DNA of 64,000 nt from Pseudomonas cannabina (GTDB lineage: Bacteria; Pseudomonadota; Gammaproteobacteria; Pseudomonadales; Pseudomonadaceae), in the NCBI RefSeq assembly GCF_900100365.1, contig NZ_FNKU01000001.1, positions 372,001 to 436,000 on the forward strand, written 5' to 3'. Positions 19,368 through 29,205 of the stretch are shown here, piece after piece; positions within the stretch are counted from its first letter, which is position 1; every line of letters starts with the position of its first letter. The position numbers and the translations under genes are program-made. Below the pieces are notes generated by a model. It did not search any database, had not been told where the DNA came from, and saw only the letters and a list, made by a program, of their open reading frames with translations.

Positions 19368-19468
19368 GACCTTGCTGTTTGATTGGCCGACGCGGTTCCG
19401 TTTTTTTGATGAGCGTGCAAGCTTTGCTTGGGGGGCTGTCATAGATTTATCAATTAATCGATCAACAC

Positions 19469-20245
19469 TCAGGCAAAAATAGCGACTGTCTGACGCCCCA
19501 TCAGTATCAGTTCGCCCCTCTCGCTCCATATTTCCATGTCTTGCAACGAATAGCCGCCCCCTGCCTGGCAGCTTGAAGACTTCAACAAGAACCACTCGCC
19601 ACTTCGGGGGAGAGTGATGATGTCAAATGCCCAGGAAATGGTACTGAGAGGGACGGGTTCGGTTAAAACCGTCGCTGCAGCAGGCGGCAGAACATCTGCC
19701 AGCGCGATGAGGGCAACCATTGGATCTACGCCTTCGGAATCAAGGTGCCTTGCCCACATGACCATTTGAGGAAAGCTTGCGCCGGAAAACGGTAATGCAC
19801 CCCCGGTGGCGGGCCTTATTTCAAAATTGTGAATGCAGGCGGGCGCATGAGGCCTGGCAAGCTCTATGATGTTTTCCGGGCGCTCTGCGACAGGTGGTTG
19901 GGGATAGGTGTGTTGAATGCGTGTCGTGCGGTGAGCCGTAAAAACCATGCTTGTTCGAAGTGCCAGGGCTTCTGATGAGAAACATTCTGTTGCGATGGTG
20001 GTAACTGATTTGCCCTTGTGCAGCACAGTCGTCTCAAACACCTGCTCTTGGCTGGATGGGTTGACGAATAACGCCTGCACCGAGCGAAGATGATCGAGGG
20101 GGACATCTGTCTTTTGGCGTACTGCCTCCAGTGACAGCGCAGTCGTAAGGCCGCCATAAACCGTCCTGCCTTGTAGCCAGTTTGCAGGCACCGTAAACGG
20201 CTCTGTCGAGCGGAAATCTTTGATTAGCTGACCTAGCGATATCAC
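19469..20245 (-). CDS. acyl-CoA thioesterase-like, double hot-dog protein
   Basis: This probable acyl-CoA thioesterase has 258 residues and the TesB-like plan: two hot-dog halves, an N-terminal NWLQGRTVYGGLTTALSLEAV, a middle HNFEIRP and a C-terminal STISWAFDIITLPRSGEWFLLKS with GYSLQDMEIWSERGELILMGRQ. The GTG start at 20245 was chosen because AGGA lies 8 bases upstream; a TTG five codons earlier has no such site. It would hydrolyse acyl-CoA to fatty acid and CoA, substrate unknown. It lies inside the accessory insert between cysE and iscR, downstream of and on the same strand as the dead effector gene. Confidence 0.8.
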   Translation of the reverse strand: MISLGQLIKDFRSTEPFTVPANWLQGRTVYGGLTTALSLEAVRQKTDVPLDHLRSVQALFVNPSSQEQVFETTVLHKGKSVTTIATECFSSEALALRTSMVFTAHRTTRIQHTYPQPPVAERPENIIELARPHAPACIHNFEIRPATGGALPFSGASFPQMVMWARHLDSEGVDPMVALIALADVLPPAAATVLTEPVPLSTISWAFDIITLPRSGEWFLLKSSSCQAGGGYSLQDMEIWSERGELILMGRQTVAIFA

Positions 20246-20315
20246 GATTGTCTTCCTCAATCAGGTGTTTCTCGATTAACGATGTGGATGACCCACGCAT
20301 GTCGGTAAGGTTACT

Positions 20316-20865
20316 CTATAACACTAAAATGAAGTTTACATTCCAGTCATTCGAGGCGGATGTGCGTGCTGGCTCAGTGATTACACTGTCGGCTTTCTGC
20401 TGGGGTGCAGGCGGACATCGGCCATAACGTGGTGGCTGGCAGGTTGGCCGGTCGAATCGCTGGTCTGGGGGGAAATCGCCCAGAACGAGTCTGAGCCCTT
20501 GCTCTTTAGCGCCTTGATAAACTTCGTCTGGTTGCCGAAGCGCCTGAGGTTCAGGTCGGAGTTTCGCTGGTTCTCTGCATTGATCATGTCGAGAAGATGA
20601 GTGGCGTCGAGCTTAGCGAAACTGGCGCTTGTCTTCTTGCCGGATGCGCGATCAATGGCGGCCTGGCCGTAGGCTTTCAATGGAGTAGGTGCAGTAAGTG
20701 AGGTCGAAAATCTTCTTTTTTTGTTGCAGTCAAGCTCTCGCTGACGTGCTCTGCTTCCGCCTCGTTCACCGAGGCAGTATTTTGAGCAGCAGTCGAGGTG
20801 GCGATGTAATCAGGTGTGTGCAAATGCTGGGTCGTACGAGATGCGCTGAGGCATACATTTCCCAT
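20316..20865 (-). pseudogene. degenerate YopJ/HopZ-family type III effector
   Basis: On the minus strand an open frame starts MGNVCLSASRT at 20865, a myristoylation-type N-terminus (Gly2, with Cys5 for palmitoylation) like that of HopZ and AvrPto. After about 50 residues it runs through an A7 tract (near 20715) into an early stop. One extra A would join it to the next frame: LKAYGQAAIDRASG, then INAENQRNSDLNLRRF, then HHVMADVRLHP. This matches the YopJ-family region around the catalytic His. A further one-base shift near 20390 continues as VITEPARTSASND, resembling the family's catalytic Glu segment, before a stop at 20316. The acetyltransferase Cys domain is absent. Two frameshifts plus truncation make it non-functional. 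YopJ-family membership is inferred from motifs, not from a search. Confidence 0.7.
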
Positions 20866-20901
20866 TGGAGAAATCCTGCAAGCGTCAAGTTGGTATCCTA
20901 T

Positions 20902-20930
20902 TGAGTAGCTCCTCATGAGTGATCAGTTCC
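20902..20930 (-). promoter_or_regulatory. degenerate hrp box of the HopZ-like relic
   Basis: On the minus strand the site reads GGAACT-N16-CTACTCA, a hrp box with one change (CCAC to CTAC) in the downstream half. It ends 37 bp before the MGNVC start codon, the correct distance. Its upstream half equals that of the hrpJ and EEL boxes. Confidence 0.65.
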
Positions 20931-21088
20931 ACATCGTCCACGCCATGCACAATGGCATACGCCCGCAGGTGCCCCGAGATGCACGCGAGGCCGTCGTGCC
21001 GACGGGGCTTGGAACGTGCCATTACGCCGCACCTTTGCTATGATGCAGCCCGCGCTTTTCGCTAATCCCGACTGTTTTACTGGGTCTA

Positions 21089-21113
21089 ATACTTGACTCA
21101 TTTACTCGGGAAT
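21089..21113 (+). promoter_or_regulatory. IscR type 1 operator overlapping the isc promoter
   Basis: The 25-bp site has the family pattern ATAC-TTGACT, then an A/T-rich centre, then TTACTCGGGAAT. It includes the TTGACT -35 hexamer, 41 bp before iscR. [2Fe-2S]-IscR is known to bind such sites and repress its own operon, so the operon should be derepressed when Fe-S clusters are scarce. Confidence 0.85.
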
Positions 21114-21153
21114 AGCATACTCGCCCTCATTCCGAACCTCTGCGGTATATGCC

Positions 21154-21645
21154 ATGCGACTGACTACTAAAGGCCGATACGCTGTGACTGCCATGCTTGA
21201 CTTGGCATTGCACGCGCAGAACGGGCCAGTGTCTCTGGCTGATATTTCCGAGCGGCAGGGCATATCCCTGTCCTACCTCGAGCAGCTGTTCGCCAAGCTG
21301 CGCCGGGGCAATCTGGTTTCCAGTGTGCGTGGCCCGGGCGGTGGCTATCAGCTGTCCCGCGACATGAAAGGCATCCAGGTTGCGCAGGTCGTCGATGCGG
21401 TCAACGAATCGGTCGATGCCACACGTTGTCAGGGGCTTGGCGATTGCCATGCCGGGGATACCTGCCTCACCCACCACTTGTGGTGCGACCTGAGCCAGCA
21501 GATTCACGAATTTCTAAGCGGTATCAGCTTGGCGGATCTTGTCACTCGCCGTGAGGTACAAGAAGTCGCTCAGCGCCAGGACATGCGCCGTGGTCATAAC
21601 CACGCGTCGCAACTGGGTAAGATCGAAACGTCCGCCGTCGAATGA
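21154..21645 (+). CDS. iscR: IscR, Fe-S cluster-sensing repressor
   Basis: IscR is an Rrf2-family winged-helix regulator that adjusts Fe-S biogenesis to demand. The 163 residues contain the N-terminal DNA-binding domain ([20 protein letters not shown]; recognition helix around [19 protein letters not shown]), the wing [11 protein letters not shown] and the cluster ligands in [14 protein letters not shown] (Cys 92, 98, 104) with a following His. It heads the isc operon behind its own operator site. Confidence 0.98.
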   Translation: MRLTTKGRYAVTAMLDLALHAQNGPVSLADISERQGISLSYLEQLFAKLRRGNLVSSVRGPGGGYQLSRDMKGIQVAQVVDAVNESVDATRCQGLGDCHAGDTCLTHHLWCDLSQQIHEFLSGISLADLVTRREVQEVAQRQDMRRGHNHASQLGKIETSAVE

Positions 21646-21689
21646 ACGCAGATGAATGAGCGGTGCGCCTGCCTGATAGGAGAGCTTCA

Positions 21690-22904
21690 ATGAAATTGCC
21701 AATTTACCTCGACTACTCCGCGACGACCCCGGTCGATCCGCGTGTCGCGCAGAAAATGATCGAATGCCTGACAGTCGAAGGCAACTTCGGCAACCCGGCC
21801 TCGCGCTCTCACGTTTTTGGCTGGAAAGCCGAAGAGGCGGTCGAGAACGCTCGCCGTCAGGTCGCTGATCTGGTCAGTGCCGACCCGCGTGAAATCGTCT
21901 GGACCTCGGGTGCCACCGAGTCCAATAACCTGGCGATCAAGGGTGTGGCGCACTTCTACGCCAGCAAAGGCAAGCACCTGATCACTTCGAAAGTCGAACA
22001 CAAGGCTGTGCTCGATACCACGCGGCAGCTTGAGCGCGAAGGGTTCGAAGTGACGTACATCGAGCCGGGCGAAGACGGTCTGATCACGCCTTCGATGATT
22101 GAAGCCGCACTGCGCGACGACACCATCTTGGTGTCGGTCATGCACGTGAACAACGAAATCGGCACCATCAACGACATCGCTGCTATCGGTGAGCTGACCC
22201 GTTCGCGCGGCGTACTGTTCCACGTTGACGGCGCGCAATCGACCGGCAAGGTTGAAATCGATCTGGCCAGCCTCAAGGTTGACCTGATGTCGTTCTCGGC
22301 ACACAAGACCTACGGTCCGAAAGGCATCGGCGCGCTGTACGTCAGCCGCAAGCCGCGCGTCCGCCTTGAGGCGGCCATGCACGGCGGTGGTCACGAGCGC
22401 GGCATGCGTTCCGGGACACTGGCCACGCACCAGATCGTCGGCATGGGTGAAGCGTTCCGGATCGCCAAAGAAGAAATGGCCGCTGAAAACGTGCGCATCA
22501 AGGCGCTCAGCGACCGGTTCTTCAAGCAGGTCGAAAATCTGGAAGAGCTCTACGTCAACGGCAGCCTGACTGCCCGCGTACCGCACAACCTGAACCTGAG
22601 CTTCAACTACGTCGAAGGCGAGTCGCTGATCATGGCGCTCAAGGATCTGGCGGTTTCGTCCGGTTCGGCCTGTACCTCGGCCTCGCTGGAGCCTTCCTAC
22701 GTGCTGCGCGCCCTGGGTCGTAACGACGAGCTGGCACACAGCTCGATTCGTTTCACCTTCGGTCGTTTCAGCACCGAGGAAGAGATCGATTACGCCGCGC
22801 AGAAGGTCTGCGAGGCTGTCACCAGGCTGCGTGCTCTTTCGCCGCTGTGGGACATGTTCAAAGACGGCGTCGATATCTCCAAGATCGAGTGGGCGGCGCA
22901 CTAA
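21690..22904 (+). CDS. iscS: IscS, cysteine desulfurase
   Basis: IscS is the PLP enzyme that takes sulfur from cysteine and passes it as persulfide to IscU and to tRNA thiolation enzymes. At 404 residues it has the PLP lysine in [12 protein letters not shown] (about residue 206), the cofactor-binding [10 protein letters not shown] and the mobile catalytic Cys loop [21 protein letters not shown] (about 325-345). The start at 21690 ([11 protein letters not shown]) follows a GGAGAG site. It is the second gene of the isc operon. Confidence 0.98.
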   Translation: MKLPIYLDYSATTPVDPRVAQKMIECLTVEGNFGNPASRSHVFGWKAEEAVENARRQVADLVSADPREIVWTSGATESNNLAIKGVAHFYASKGKHLITSKVEHKAVLDTTRQLEREGFEVTYIEPGEDGLITPSMIEAALRDDTILVSVMHVNNEIGTINDIAAIGELTRSRGVLFHVDGAQSTGKVEIDLASLKVDLMSFSAHKTYGPKGIGALYVSRKPRVRLEAAMHGGGHERGMRSGTLATHQIVGMGEAFRIAKEEMAAENVRIKALSDRFFKQVENLEELYVNGSLTARVPHNLNLSFNYVEGESLIMALKDLAVSSGSACTSASLEPSYVLRALGRNDELAHSSIRFTFGRFSTEEEIDYAAQKVCEAVTRLRALSPLWDMFKDGVDISKIEWAAH

Positions 22905-22985
22905 TTTAAAGTCGCCTTCAAGACAGGTCATGCGCAAACCGGCGTGACCTGCAGAGCGGCTCCCTGATGTGAGAGGAACAGAATC

Positions 22986-23372
22986 ATGGCTTACAGCGAA
23001 AAGGTCATCGACCACTACGAGAATCCACGTAACGTCGGCAAGATGAACGCGGAAGACCCGGATGTCGGCACTGGCATGGTCGGCGCTCCTGCGTGCGGCG
23101 ACGTAATGCGTCTGCAGATCAAGGTCAACGATCAGGGCGTTATCGAAGACGCCAAGTTCAAGACCTATGGCTGCGGTTCGGCGATTGCGTCCAGCTCACT
23201 GGCGACCGAGTGGATGAAAGGCAAGACTCTGGACGAAGCAGAGACCATCAAGAACACTCAGCTGGCTGAAGAGCTGGCACTGCCGCCAGTCAAGATTCAC
23301 TGCTCGGTACTCGCCGAAGACGCTATCAAGGCGGCCGTTCGCGATTACAAGCAGAAGAAAGGCTTGCTATAA
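22986..23372 (+). CDS. iscU: IscU, Fe-S scaffold
   Basis: IscU is the scaffold on which [2Fe-2S] and [4Fe-4S] clusters are assembled before HscA/HscB-driven transfer. All features are present in 128 residues: Cys in GAPACGDVMRL, Cys in YGCGSAIASSSLATEWMKGK, the LPPVK motif recognised by HscA and the third Cys in KIHCSVLAEDAI. An 81-bp gap separates it from iscS. Confidence 0.98.
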   Translation: MAYSEKVIDHYENPRNVGKMNAEDPDVGTGMVGAPACGDVMRLQIKVNDQGVIEDAKFKTYGCGSAIASSSLATEWMKGKTLDEAETIKNTQLAEELALPPVKIHCSVLAEDAIKAAVRDYKQKKGLL

Positions 23373-23405
23373 GCAGGTCTTCACGAAGAAAAGTAAGGAG
23401 CTCCG

Positions 23406-23729
23406 ATGGCTATCAGCATGACAGAAGCTGCCGCTAACCACGTGCGACGTTCCCTTGAGGGGCGTGGCAAGGGTGATGGCGTTCGTCTGGGTGTTCGCAC
23501 CACAGGCTGTTCAGGTCTTGCCTACGTGCTCGAGTTCGTCGACGAGGCGGCCAGCGAAGACACCGTGTTTGAAATGCACGGCGTCAAGGTCATCATTGAC
23601 CCGAAAAGCCTGGTCTATCTGGATGGCACCGAGCTCGACTTCGTGCGCGAAGGGTTGAACGAAGGCTTCAAGTTCAACAACCCTAACTCGCGCGGTGAGT
23701 GCGGCTGTGGCGAAAGCTTCAACGTCTGA
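23406..23729 (+). CDS. iscA: IscA, A-type Fe-S carrier
   Basis: IscA is an A-type carrier that takes clusters from the scaffold to apoproteins, chiefly for [4Fe-4S] assembly. It has 107 residues with the three invariant cysteines: one in [13 protein letters not shown] (about residue 35) and two in the C-terminal [16 protein letters not shown] ribosome-binding site precedes the ATG. The next gene, hscB, begins 11 bp later. Confidence 0.98.
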   Translation: MAISMTEAAANHVRRSLEGRGKGDGVRLGVRTTGCSGLAYVLEFVDEAASEDTVFEMHGVKVIIDPKSLVYLDGTELDFVREGLNEGFKFNNPNSRGECGCGESFNV

Positions 23730-23740
23730 GGCTTTTTATT

Positions 23741-24262
23741 GTGGGTACTCCCTGTCATTTCGCCCTGTTCGAGCTCAAGCCTGAGTTTCAGCTTGATCTT
23801 GACCAGTTGGCAACGCGTTACCGAGAGCTGGCGCGCAACGTCCACCCGGACCGTTTCGCCGATGCTCCCGAGCAAGAGCAGCGTCAGGCGCTGGAGCGTT
23901 CTGCCAGCCTCAACGAAGCCTATCAGACCCTGAAGAGCCCGCCGAAAAGGGCGCGTTATCTGCTGGCGATGAATGGCAACGAGGTGCCGCTCGAGGTCAC
24001 TGTCCATGATCCCGAATTTCTTCTGCAGCAGATGCAATTGCGCGAAGATCTCGAGGATTTGCAGGATGAAGCCGATCTTGCCGGGGTCGCGACCTTCAAG
24101 CGCCAGCTCAAGATCACCCAGGAGGAGCTGAACCAGAGCTTCGCTGCCTGCTGGAGTGATCCTGCACAACGCGAGCACGCTGAAAAGCTGATGCGGCGTA
24201 TGCAGTTTCTCGACAAGCTTTCTCACGAAGTGCGCCAGCTAGAAGAGCGCCTCGACGATTAA
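23741..24262 (+). CDS. hscB: HscB, J-domain co-chaperone
   Basis: HscB brings IscU to HscA and stimulates its ATPase. The 173-residue protein has an N-terminal J-domain with the HPD motif (NVHPDRFAD, about residues 31-39) and the C-terminal three-helix IscU-binding domain. The start is GTG at 23741 ([14 protein letters not shown]), as expected for the family. An in-frame ATG upstream lies inside iscA and would add foreign sequence. Confidence 0.97.
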   Translation: MGTPCHFALFELKPEFQLDLDQLATRYRELARNVHPDRFADAPEQEQRQALERSASLNEAYQTLKSPPKRARYLLAMNGNEVPLEVTVHDPEFLLQQMQLREDLEDLQDEADLAGVATFKRQLKITQEELNQSFAACWSDPAQREHAEKLMRRMQFLDKLSHEVRQLEERLDD

Positions 24263-24306
24263 CCCCGTGCGGCTTCGGCTGCACGCCAGTGATTATTCTG
24301 AACAGC

Positions 24307-26169
24307 ATGGCCTTACTGCAAATCGCCGAACCCGGCCTGAGTCCTCAACCGCACCAGCGTCGTCTGGCTGTGGGGATCGACCTGGGCACCACAAATTCTC
24401 TGGTTGCTGCCGTGCGCAGCGGCCTGTCTGAACCGCTGGCCGATGCAGAAGGGCAGGTCATTCTGCCGTCTGCGGTGCGCTATCACGCTGATCGTGTCGA
24501 AGTAGGGCAGTCGGCGAAAACCGCCGCCTCTCAGGACCCGTTCAATACCGTGCTGTCGGTCAAGCGCCTGATGGGCCGCGGCCTGACCGACGTCAAGCAA
24601 TTGGGCGAGCAGTTGCCTTATCGTTTCGTTGGCGGCGAGTCGCACATGCCGTTCATTGACACCGTGCAGGGTCCGAAAAGCCCGGTTGAAGTGTCCGCCG
24701 ACATCCTCAAAGTTCTGCGTCAGCGTGCTGAAGCGGCGTTGGGTGGCGAACTGGTGGGGGCGGTGATTACGGTTCCGGCCTATTTCGATGATTCCCAGCG
24801 TCAGGCCACCAAGGATGCCGCCAAACTGGCCGGCCTCAACGTGCTGCGCCTGCTCAACGAGCCTACGGCCGCTGCGGTTGCCTACGGCCTGGATCAAAAG
24901 GCCGAAGGTGTCGTGGCTATTTATGACCTGGGCGGCGGCACCTTCGATATTTCGATCCTGCGCCTGACCGGCGGTGTCTTCGAAGTCTTGGCGACGGGTG
25001 GCGACACGGCCTTGGGCGGCGATGATTTCGATCATGCGATTGCCAGCTGGATCGTTGCCGATGCCGGACTGTCTGCCGACATCGATCCGTCCGCGCAACG
25101 CAATCTATTGCAGACCGCCTGTTCGGCCAAGGAAGCGCTGACTGACGCCGAGTCTGTCGAGGTTGCCTACGGTGACTGGCGCGGCACGTTGACCCGCGAG
25201 GCGTTCAATGCGCTGATCGAGCCGATGGTTGCACGTAGCCTCAAAGCCTGTCGTCGTGCGGTGCGTGACACCGGTATCGAACTTGAAGAAGTCGAAGCAG
25301 TGGTCATGGTCGGTGGTTCGATCCGCGTTCCTCGCGTTCGCGAAGCAGTCGCCGAGCTGTTCGGTCGTCAGCCGCTGACGGATATCGATCCGGATCAAGT
25401 GGTGGCCATCGGGGCTGCGATCCAGGCGGATACCCTAGCCGGCAACAAGCGCGATGGTGGCGAGCTGCTGTTGCTTGATGTAATTCCGCTCTCGCTAGGG
25501 CTGGAAACCATGGGCGGGCTGATGGAAAAGGTCATTCCGCGCAACACCACGATCCCTGTGGCGCGTGGTCAGGAATTCACTACGTACAAAGATGGCCAGA
25601 CGGCCATGAAAATCCATGTGTTGCAGGGTGAGCGCGAGCTGGTCAGCGACTGCCGGTCGCTGGCGCGTTTCGAATTGCGCGGCATTCCGCCGATGGTGGC
25701 GGGTGCGGCGAAAATCCGTGTCACGTTCCAGGTCGACGCGGATGGCCTGCTCAGCGTTTCGGCGCGTGAGATGGGCTCGGGCATCGAGTCGAGCATCCAG
25801 GTCAAGCCGTCCTACGGGCTGACCGATGGCGAAATCACCCGCATGCTCAAAGACTCCTTCGAATATGCCGGTGACGACAAGGTCGCCCGTGTACTGCGTG
25901 AGCATCAGGTTGACGCCGAGCGCTTGCTCGAAGCCGTTCAGGGCGCGCTGGATGCCGACGGCGAGCGCCTTCTCGACGAAGAAGAGCGCATGGTCATCAC
26001 CCTGCAGATGGAAGAATTACGTGAATTGATGCAAGGCACCGATGGCTATGCCATCGAGCAGCAGACCAAGCGTCTGTCGCAGGTGACCGATGCATTTGCT
26101 GCCCGACGCCTCGATTCGACGGTAAAAGCCGCACTGGCCGGGCGCAACTTGAATGAGATTGAGGAATAA
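24307..26169 (+). CDS. hscA: HscA, Hsp70-class chaperone for IscU
   Basis: HscA is a specialised DnaK paralogue that binds the LPPVK motif of IscU and drives cluster release with ATP. The 620 residues comprise a nucleotide-binding domain ([28 protein letters not shown] and [21 protein letters not shown]) and a substrate domain from about residue 390. The start [10 protein letters not shown] at 24307 is chosen over an in-frame upstream start. It is followed 3 bp later by fdx. Confidence 0.98.
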   Translation: MALLQIAEPGLSPQPHQRRLAVGIDLGTTNSLVAAVRSGLSEPLADAEGQVILPSAVRYHADRVEVGQSAKTAASQDPFNTVLSVKRLMGRGLTDVKQLGEQLPYRFVGGESHMPFIDTVQGPKSPVEVSADILKVLRQRAEAALGGELVGAVITVPAYFDDSQRQATKDAAKLAGLNVLRLLNEPTAAAVAYGLDQKAEGVVAIYDLGGGTFDISILRLTGGVFEVLATGGDTALGGDDFDHAIASWIVADAGLSADIDPSAQRNLLQTACSAKEALTDAESVEVAYGDWRGTLTREAFNALIEPMVARSLKACRRAVRDTGIELEEVEAVVMVGGSIRVPRVREAVAELFGRQPLTDIDPDQVVAIGAAIQADTLAGNKRDGGELLLLDVIPLSLGLETMGGLMEKVIPRNTTIPVARGQEFTTYKDGQTAMKIHVLQGERELVSDCRSLARFELRGIPPMVAGAAKIRVTFQVDADGLLSVSAREMGSGIESSIQVKPSYGLTDGEITRMLKDSFEYAGDDKVARVLREHQVDAERLLEAVQGALDADGERLLDEEERMVITLQMEELRELMQGTDGYAIEQQTKRLSQVTDAFAARRLDSTVKAALAGRNLNEIEE

Positions 26170-26172
26170 CTG

Positions 26173-26514
26173 ATGCCGCAGGTGATTTTTCTGCCCCACG
26201 CCGAGCATTGCCCGGACGGGTTGGTTGTAGAAGTGGAGCCGGGCACGTCTATTCTCGACATCGCCCACGAGCACCACATCGAGATCGAAAGCGCCTGTGG
26301 TGGCGTGTGCGCTTGCACCACGTGTCACTGTGTCATTCGCGAAGGCTTCGATTCGCTGAACGAAGCTGACGAACTGGAAGAAGACATGCTCGACAAGGCG
26401 TGGGGACTGGAAACGCAATCGCGTCTATCCTGTCAGGCCATTGTCGGCACCGAAGACCTGACCGTCGAAATACCCAAGTATTCGCTCAACCACGCGGCTG
26501 AAGCGCCGCACTGA
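26173..26514 (+). CDS. fdx: Fdx, [2Fe-2S] ferredoxin of the Isc system
   Basis: This adrenodoxin-type ferredoxin supplies electrons for cluster assembly on IscU. At 113 residues it has the four ligand cysteines in the ACGGVCACTTC cluster and, downstream, SRLSCQAIVGTEDL. It lies 3 bp after hscA with little room for independent expression. Confidence 0.97.
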   Translation: MPQVIFLPHAEHCPDGLVVEVEPGTSILDIAHEHHIEIESACGGVCACTTCHCVIREGFDSLNEADELEEDMLDKAWGLETQSRLSCQAIVGTEDLTVEIPKYSLNHAAEAPH

Positions 26515-26528
26515 TTGAAGGTTTGCTC

Positions 26529-26729
26529 ATGAGTCTCAAATGGGTTGATGTGCAGGAAATTGCCATCCAGCTGGCCGAAAGCCATCCGGATGTCGATCCG
26601 CTCACGGTAAGTTTCCCCAGGCTGCGCAAGCTGGTGATGGACTTGCCGGAATTCGACGACGACCCGGCCCGTAGTGGCGAAAAGGTCCTCGAAGCGATCC
26701 AGGCCCTGTGGATCGAAGAGGCGGATTGA
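26529..26729 (+). CDS. iscX: IscX, Isc accessory protein
   Basis: IscX is a 66-residue acidic protein that binds IscS and modulates its activity, possibly as an iron sensor. Sequence features are the conserved SLKWVDVQEIAIQL start, the acidic FDDDP loop and the ALWIEEAD end. The ATG at 26529 follows a GAAGG site. It is the last gene of the operon, before a hairpin. Confidence 0.95.
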   Translation: MSLKWVDVQEIAIQLAESHPDVDPLTVSFPRLRKLVMDLPEFDDDPARSGEKVLEAIQALWIEEAD

Positions 26730-26764
26730 CGTTCAGTAACGTACGCCGTTAGGCAATACACCAG

Positions 26765-26795
26765 AACCCGCGTATAATTCGCGGGTTTAATTTTT
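26765..26795 (+). terminator. isc operon terminator overlapping a TATAAT box before ndk
   Basis: AACCCGCG, loop TATAATT, CGCGGGTT followed by TAATTTTT forms a perfect 8-bp stem with T-rich tail. The loop is itself a consensus -10 hexamer 51 bp before ndk, so the segment may both end isc transcripts and start ndk transcripts. Confidence 0.6.
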
Positions 26796-26825
26796 CGCTT
26801 AAATCACTGTTTCTGGAGTTTCACC

Positions 26826-27251
26826 ATGGCTGTTCAACGTACTTTCTCCATCATCAAGCCTGACGCCGTTGCAAAGAACGTAATCGGCGAGATCACCACT
26901 CGTTTCGAAAAAGCCGGTCTGCGCGTTGTCGCTTCCAAGCTGAAGCAACTGTCCAAGGCCGAAGCTGAAGGTTTCTACGCTGAGCACAGCGCTCGTGGTT
27001 TCTTCGGTGACCTGGTTGCATTCATGATCTCCGGCCCGGTTGTCGTTCAGGTTCTGGAAGGCGAAAACGCTATCGCTCTGAACCGCGAACTGATGGGCGC
27101 TACCAACCCTAAAGAAGCCGCTGCCGGCACCATCCGTGCTGACTTCGCTGATTCCATCGACGCCAACGCGGTTCACGGTTCCGATTCCGAAGCAGCCGCT
27201 GCTCGCGAAATCTCGTACTTCTTCGCAGCTACCGAAGTAACCGCTCGCTAA
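26826..27251 (+). CDS. ndk: Ndk, nucleoside diphosphate kinase
   Basis: Ndk balances NTP and dNTP pools by a ping-pong phosphotransfer through a His. The 141 residues are the standard length, with [14 protein letters not shown] at the N-terminus and the active-site His in NAVHGSDS (about residue 117). A GGAG site lies 9 bases before the ATG. Codon use looks strongly biased, consistent with high expression. Confidence 0.98.
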   Translation: MAVQRTFSIIKPDAVAKNVIGEITTRFEKAGLRVVASKLKQLSKAEAEGFYAEHSARGFFGDLVAFMISGPVVVQVLEGENAIALNRELMGATNPKEAAAGTIRADFADSIDANAVHGSDSEAAAAREISYFFAATEVTAR

Positions 27252-27283
27252 GTCATTCTGACTGACGAGTGAAGGGTGAATTC

Positions 27284-28432
27284 ATGATTGCATCGACTGG
27301 TAAAACCAACCTGCTGGGTCTGACTCAGCCGGAAATGGAGAAATTCTTCGACTCTATCGGGGAGAAGCGCTTCCGTGCCGGTCAGGTCATGAAGTGGATT
27401 CACCACTTTGGCGTCGATGATTTCGACGCCATGACGAATGTCAGCAAGGCCTTGCGTGAAAAGCTCAAGGCCTGTGCCGAAGTTCGTGGTCCTGAAGTGG
27501 TCAGCGAGGACATTTCCAGCGACGGCACCCGTAAGTGGGTGGTGCGCGTGGAGTCCGGCAGCTGCGTCGAGACCGTCTATATTCCGCAGGGCAAGCGCGG
27601 CACCTTGTGTGTTTCGTCCCAGGCGGGCTGTGCCCTGGATTGCAGTTTCTGCTCCACCGGCAAGCAAGGCTTCAACAGCAACCTCACCGCCGCCGAAGTC
27701 ATTGGCCAGGTGTGGATTGCCAACAAATCCTTTGGCAGCGTCCCGGCGACCGTCGACCGTGCCATCACCAACGTGGTGATGATGGGAATGGGTGAGCCGC
27801 TGCTGAATTTCGACAATGTCATTGCTGCCATGCATCTGATGATGGATGACCTGGGGTATGGCATTTCCAAGCGTCGGGTGACGTTGTCCACCTCCGGCGT
27901 GGTGCCGATGATCGACGAGCTGTCCAAGCACATCGACGTGTCGCTGGCCTTGTCGCTGCACGCGCCGAATGACGCGCTGCGCAACCAGTTGGTGCCGATC
28001 AACAAGAAATACCCGTTGCAGATGCTTCTTGAGTCCTGCCGCCGCTACATGTCCAGTCTGGGCGAGAAGCGCGTGCTGACCATCGAGTACACGATGCTCA
28101 AGGACATCAATGACCAGGTCGAGCACGCCGTCGAAATGATCGAGCTTCTCAAGGACACGCCGTGCAAGATCAACCTGATCCCGTTCAACCCGTTCCCGCA
28201 CTCCGGCTACGAGCGTCCCAGCAATAACGCAATTCGTCGTTTTCAGGACTTGTTGCACCAGGCTGGTTATAACGTCACTGTGCGTACCACGCGTGGCGAA
28301 GATATCGATGCTGCATGCGGCCAGCTGGTCGGGCAGGTGATGGATCGCACGCGTCGTAGTGAACGCTATATCGCTGTGCGTGAGCTGAGTTCCGAGGCTG
28401 ATGCGGCTCCGGTTGCGGCGACCAGAACCTGA
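27284..28432 (+). CDS. rlmN: RlmN, rRNA/tRNA adenine C2-methyltransferase
   Basis: RlmN is a radical-SAM enzyme that makes 2-methyladenosine at 23S rRNA A2503 and tRNA A37. In its 382 residues the cluster motif is [11 protein letters not shown] (CX3CX2C, near residue 115), followed by [13 protein letters not shown] (SAM-binding GEP). The catalytic Cys near the end is in [16 protein letters not shown]. The start MIASTGKTN follows a GAAGGG site. Confidence 0.98.
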   Translation: MIASTGKTNLLGLTQPEMEKFFDSIGEKRFRAGQVMKWIHHFGVDDFDAMTNVSKALREKLKACAEVRGPEVVSEDISSDGTRKWVVRVESGSCVETVYIPQGKRGTLCVSSQAGCALDCSFCSTGKQGFNSNLTAAEVIGQVWIANKSFGSVPATVDRAITNVVMMGMGEPLLNFDNVIAAMHLMMDDLGYGISKRRVTLSTSGVVPMIDELSKHIDVSLALSLHAPNDALRNQLVPINKKYPLQMLLESCRRYMSSLGEKRVLTIEYTMLKDINDQVEHAVEMIELLKDTPCKINLIPFNPFPHSGYERPSNNAIRRFQDLLHQAGYNVTVRTTRGEDIDAACGQLVGQVMDRTRRSERYIAVRELSSEADAAPVAATRT

Positions 28433-28446
28433 CCGGGAAGGACTCC

Positions 28447-29205
28447 ATGTCTGTGCGTGCCTTGTGTTTACTGTATGTGGTCATGCTGCTGACGGCCTGT
28501 GTGTCTACGGGCAATGTCAATCCGCTCACCACTAAGCAGGGGCGCGACGAGGCACGCAGGGCCTACGTGCAACTCGGCCTGGGTTACCTTCAGGAAGGGC
28601 AGACCGAGCGGGCCAAGATTCCCTTGAAACGAGCGCTTGAGCTCGACAGTTCCGATCCGCAGGCCAACGCCGCACTGGCGCTGGTGTTTCAAACCGAAAT
28701 GGAACCTGAGCTCGCCGAGCAGTATTTTCACGAGGCGCTGTCCGCCAGCAACAATGAAACCCGCATCGTCAATAATTACGGCAGTTTTCTTTACGAACAG
28801 AAGCGTTACAAGGAAGCCTACGAGCGTTTCGAACAGGCCGCGGCCGATAATCTGTATCCTGAGCGGTCACGGGTCTTCGAAAGTCTGGGCATGACCTCAT
28901 TGCAGTTGGGCAATCGCGAACAGGCCCGCGAGCAGTTTACCAAGGCACTGCGCCTTGACCGCCGACTGTCGCGATCCTTGCTGGAAATGGCTCTGATGTC
29001 CTATGAGGACAAGCAATATGTGCCAGCGCGAGATTATTACGACCGTTTTAGCCAGCTCAGCGAGCAAAATGCACGTAGTCTATTGCTCGGTGCGCGCCTG
29101 GCGAAGATCTATGATGATCGTAACAAGGCGGCCAGTCTTGGTCTGCTATTGAAAAGACTCTATCCCGGTACGCCGGAATATCAGCAATACCTGTCGGAGC
29201 AATGA
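28447..29205 (+). CDS. pilW: PilW/PilF, type IV pilus stability lipoprotein
   Basis: This outer-membrane lipoprotein pilots the secretin PilQ into place for type IV pili. It is 252 residues long with a short signal ending in LLTAC (lipid Cys about residue 18). Six or so TPR units follow (for example AYVQLGLGYLQEGQTERAKI and ALRLDRRLSRSLLEMALMSY). Gene order rlmN-pilF-rodZ-ispG-hisS is conserved in Pseudomonas. Its stop overlaps the rodZ start. Confidence 0.95.
   Translation: MSVRALCLLYVVMLLTACVSTGNVNPLTTKQGRDEARRAYVQLGLGYLQEGQTERAKIPLKRALELDSSDPQANAALALVFQTEMEPELAEQYFHEALSASNNETRIVNNYGSFLYEQKRYKEAYERFEQAAADNLYPERSRVFESLGMTSLQLGNREQAREQFTKALRLDRRLSRSLLEMALMSYEDKQYVPARDYYDRFSQLSEQNARSLLLGARLAKIYDDRNKAASLGLLLKRLYPGTPEYQQYLSEQ

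Noticed and set aside
20913..21101. 62-codon minus-strand frame before iscR
   Set aside because: It overlaps the degenerate hrp box and the IscR operator and shows no protein-like features.
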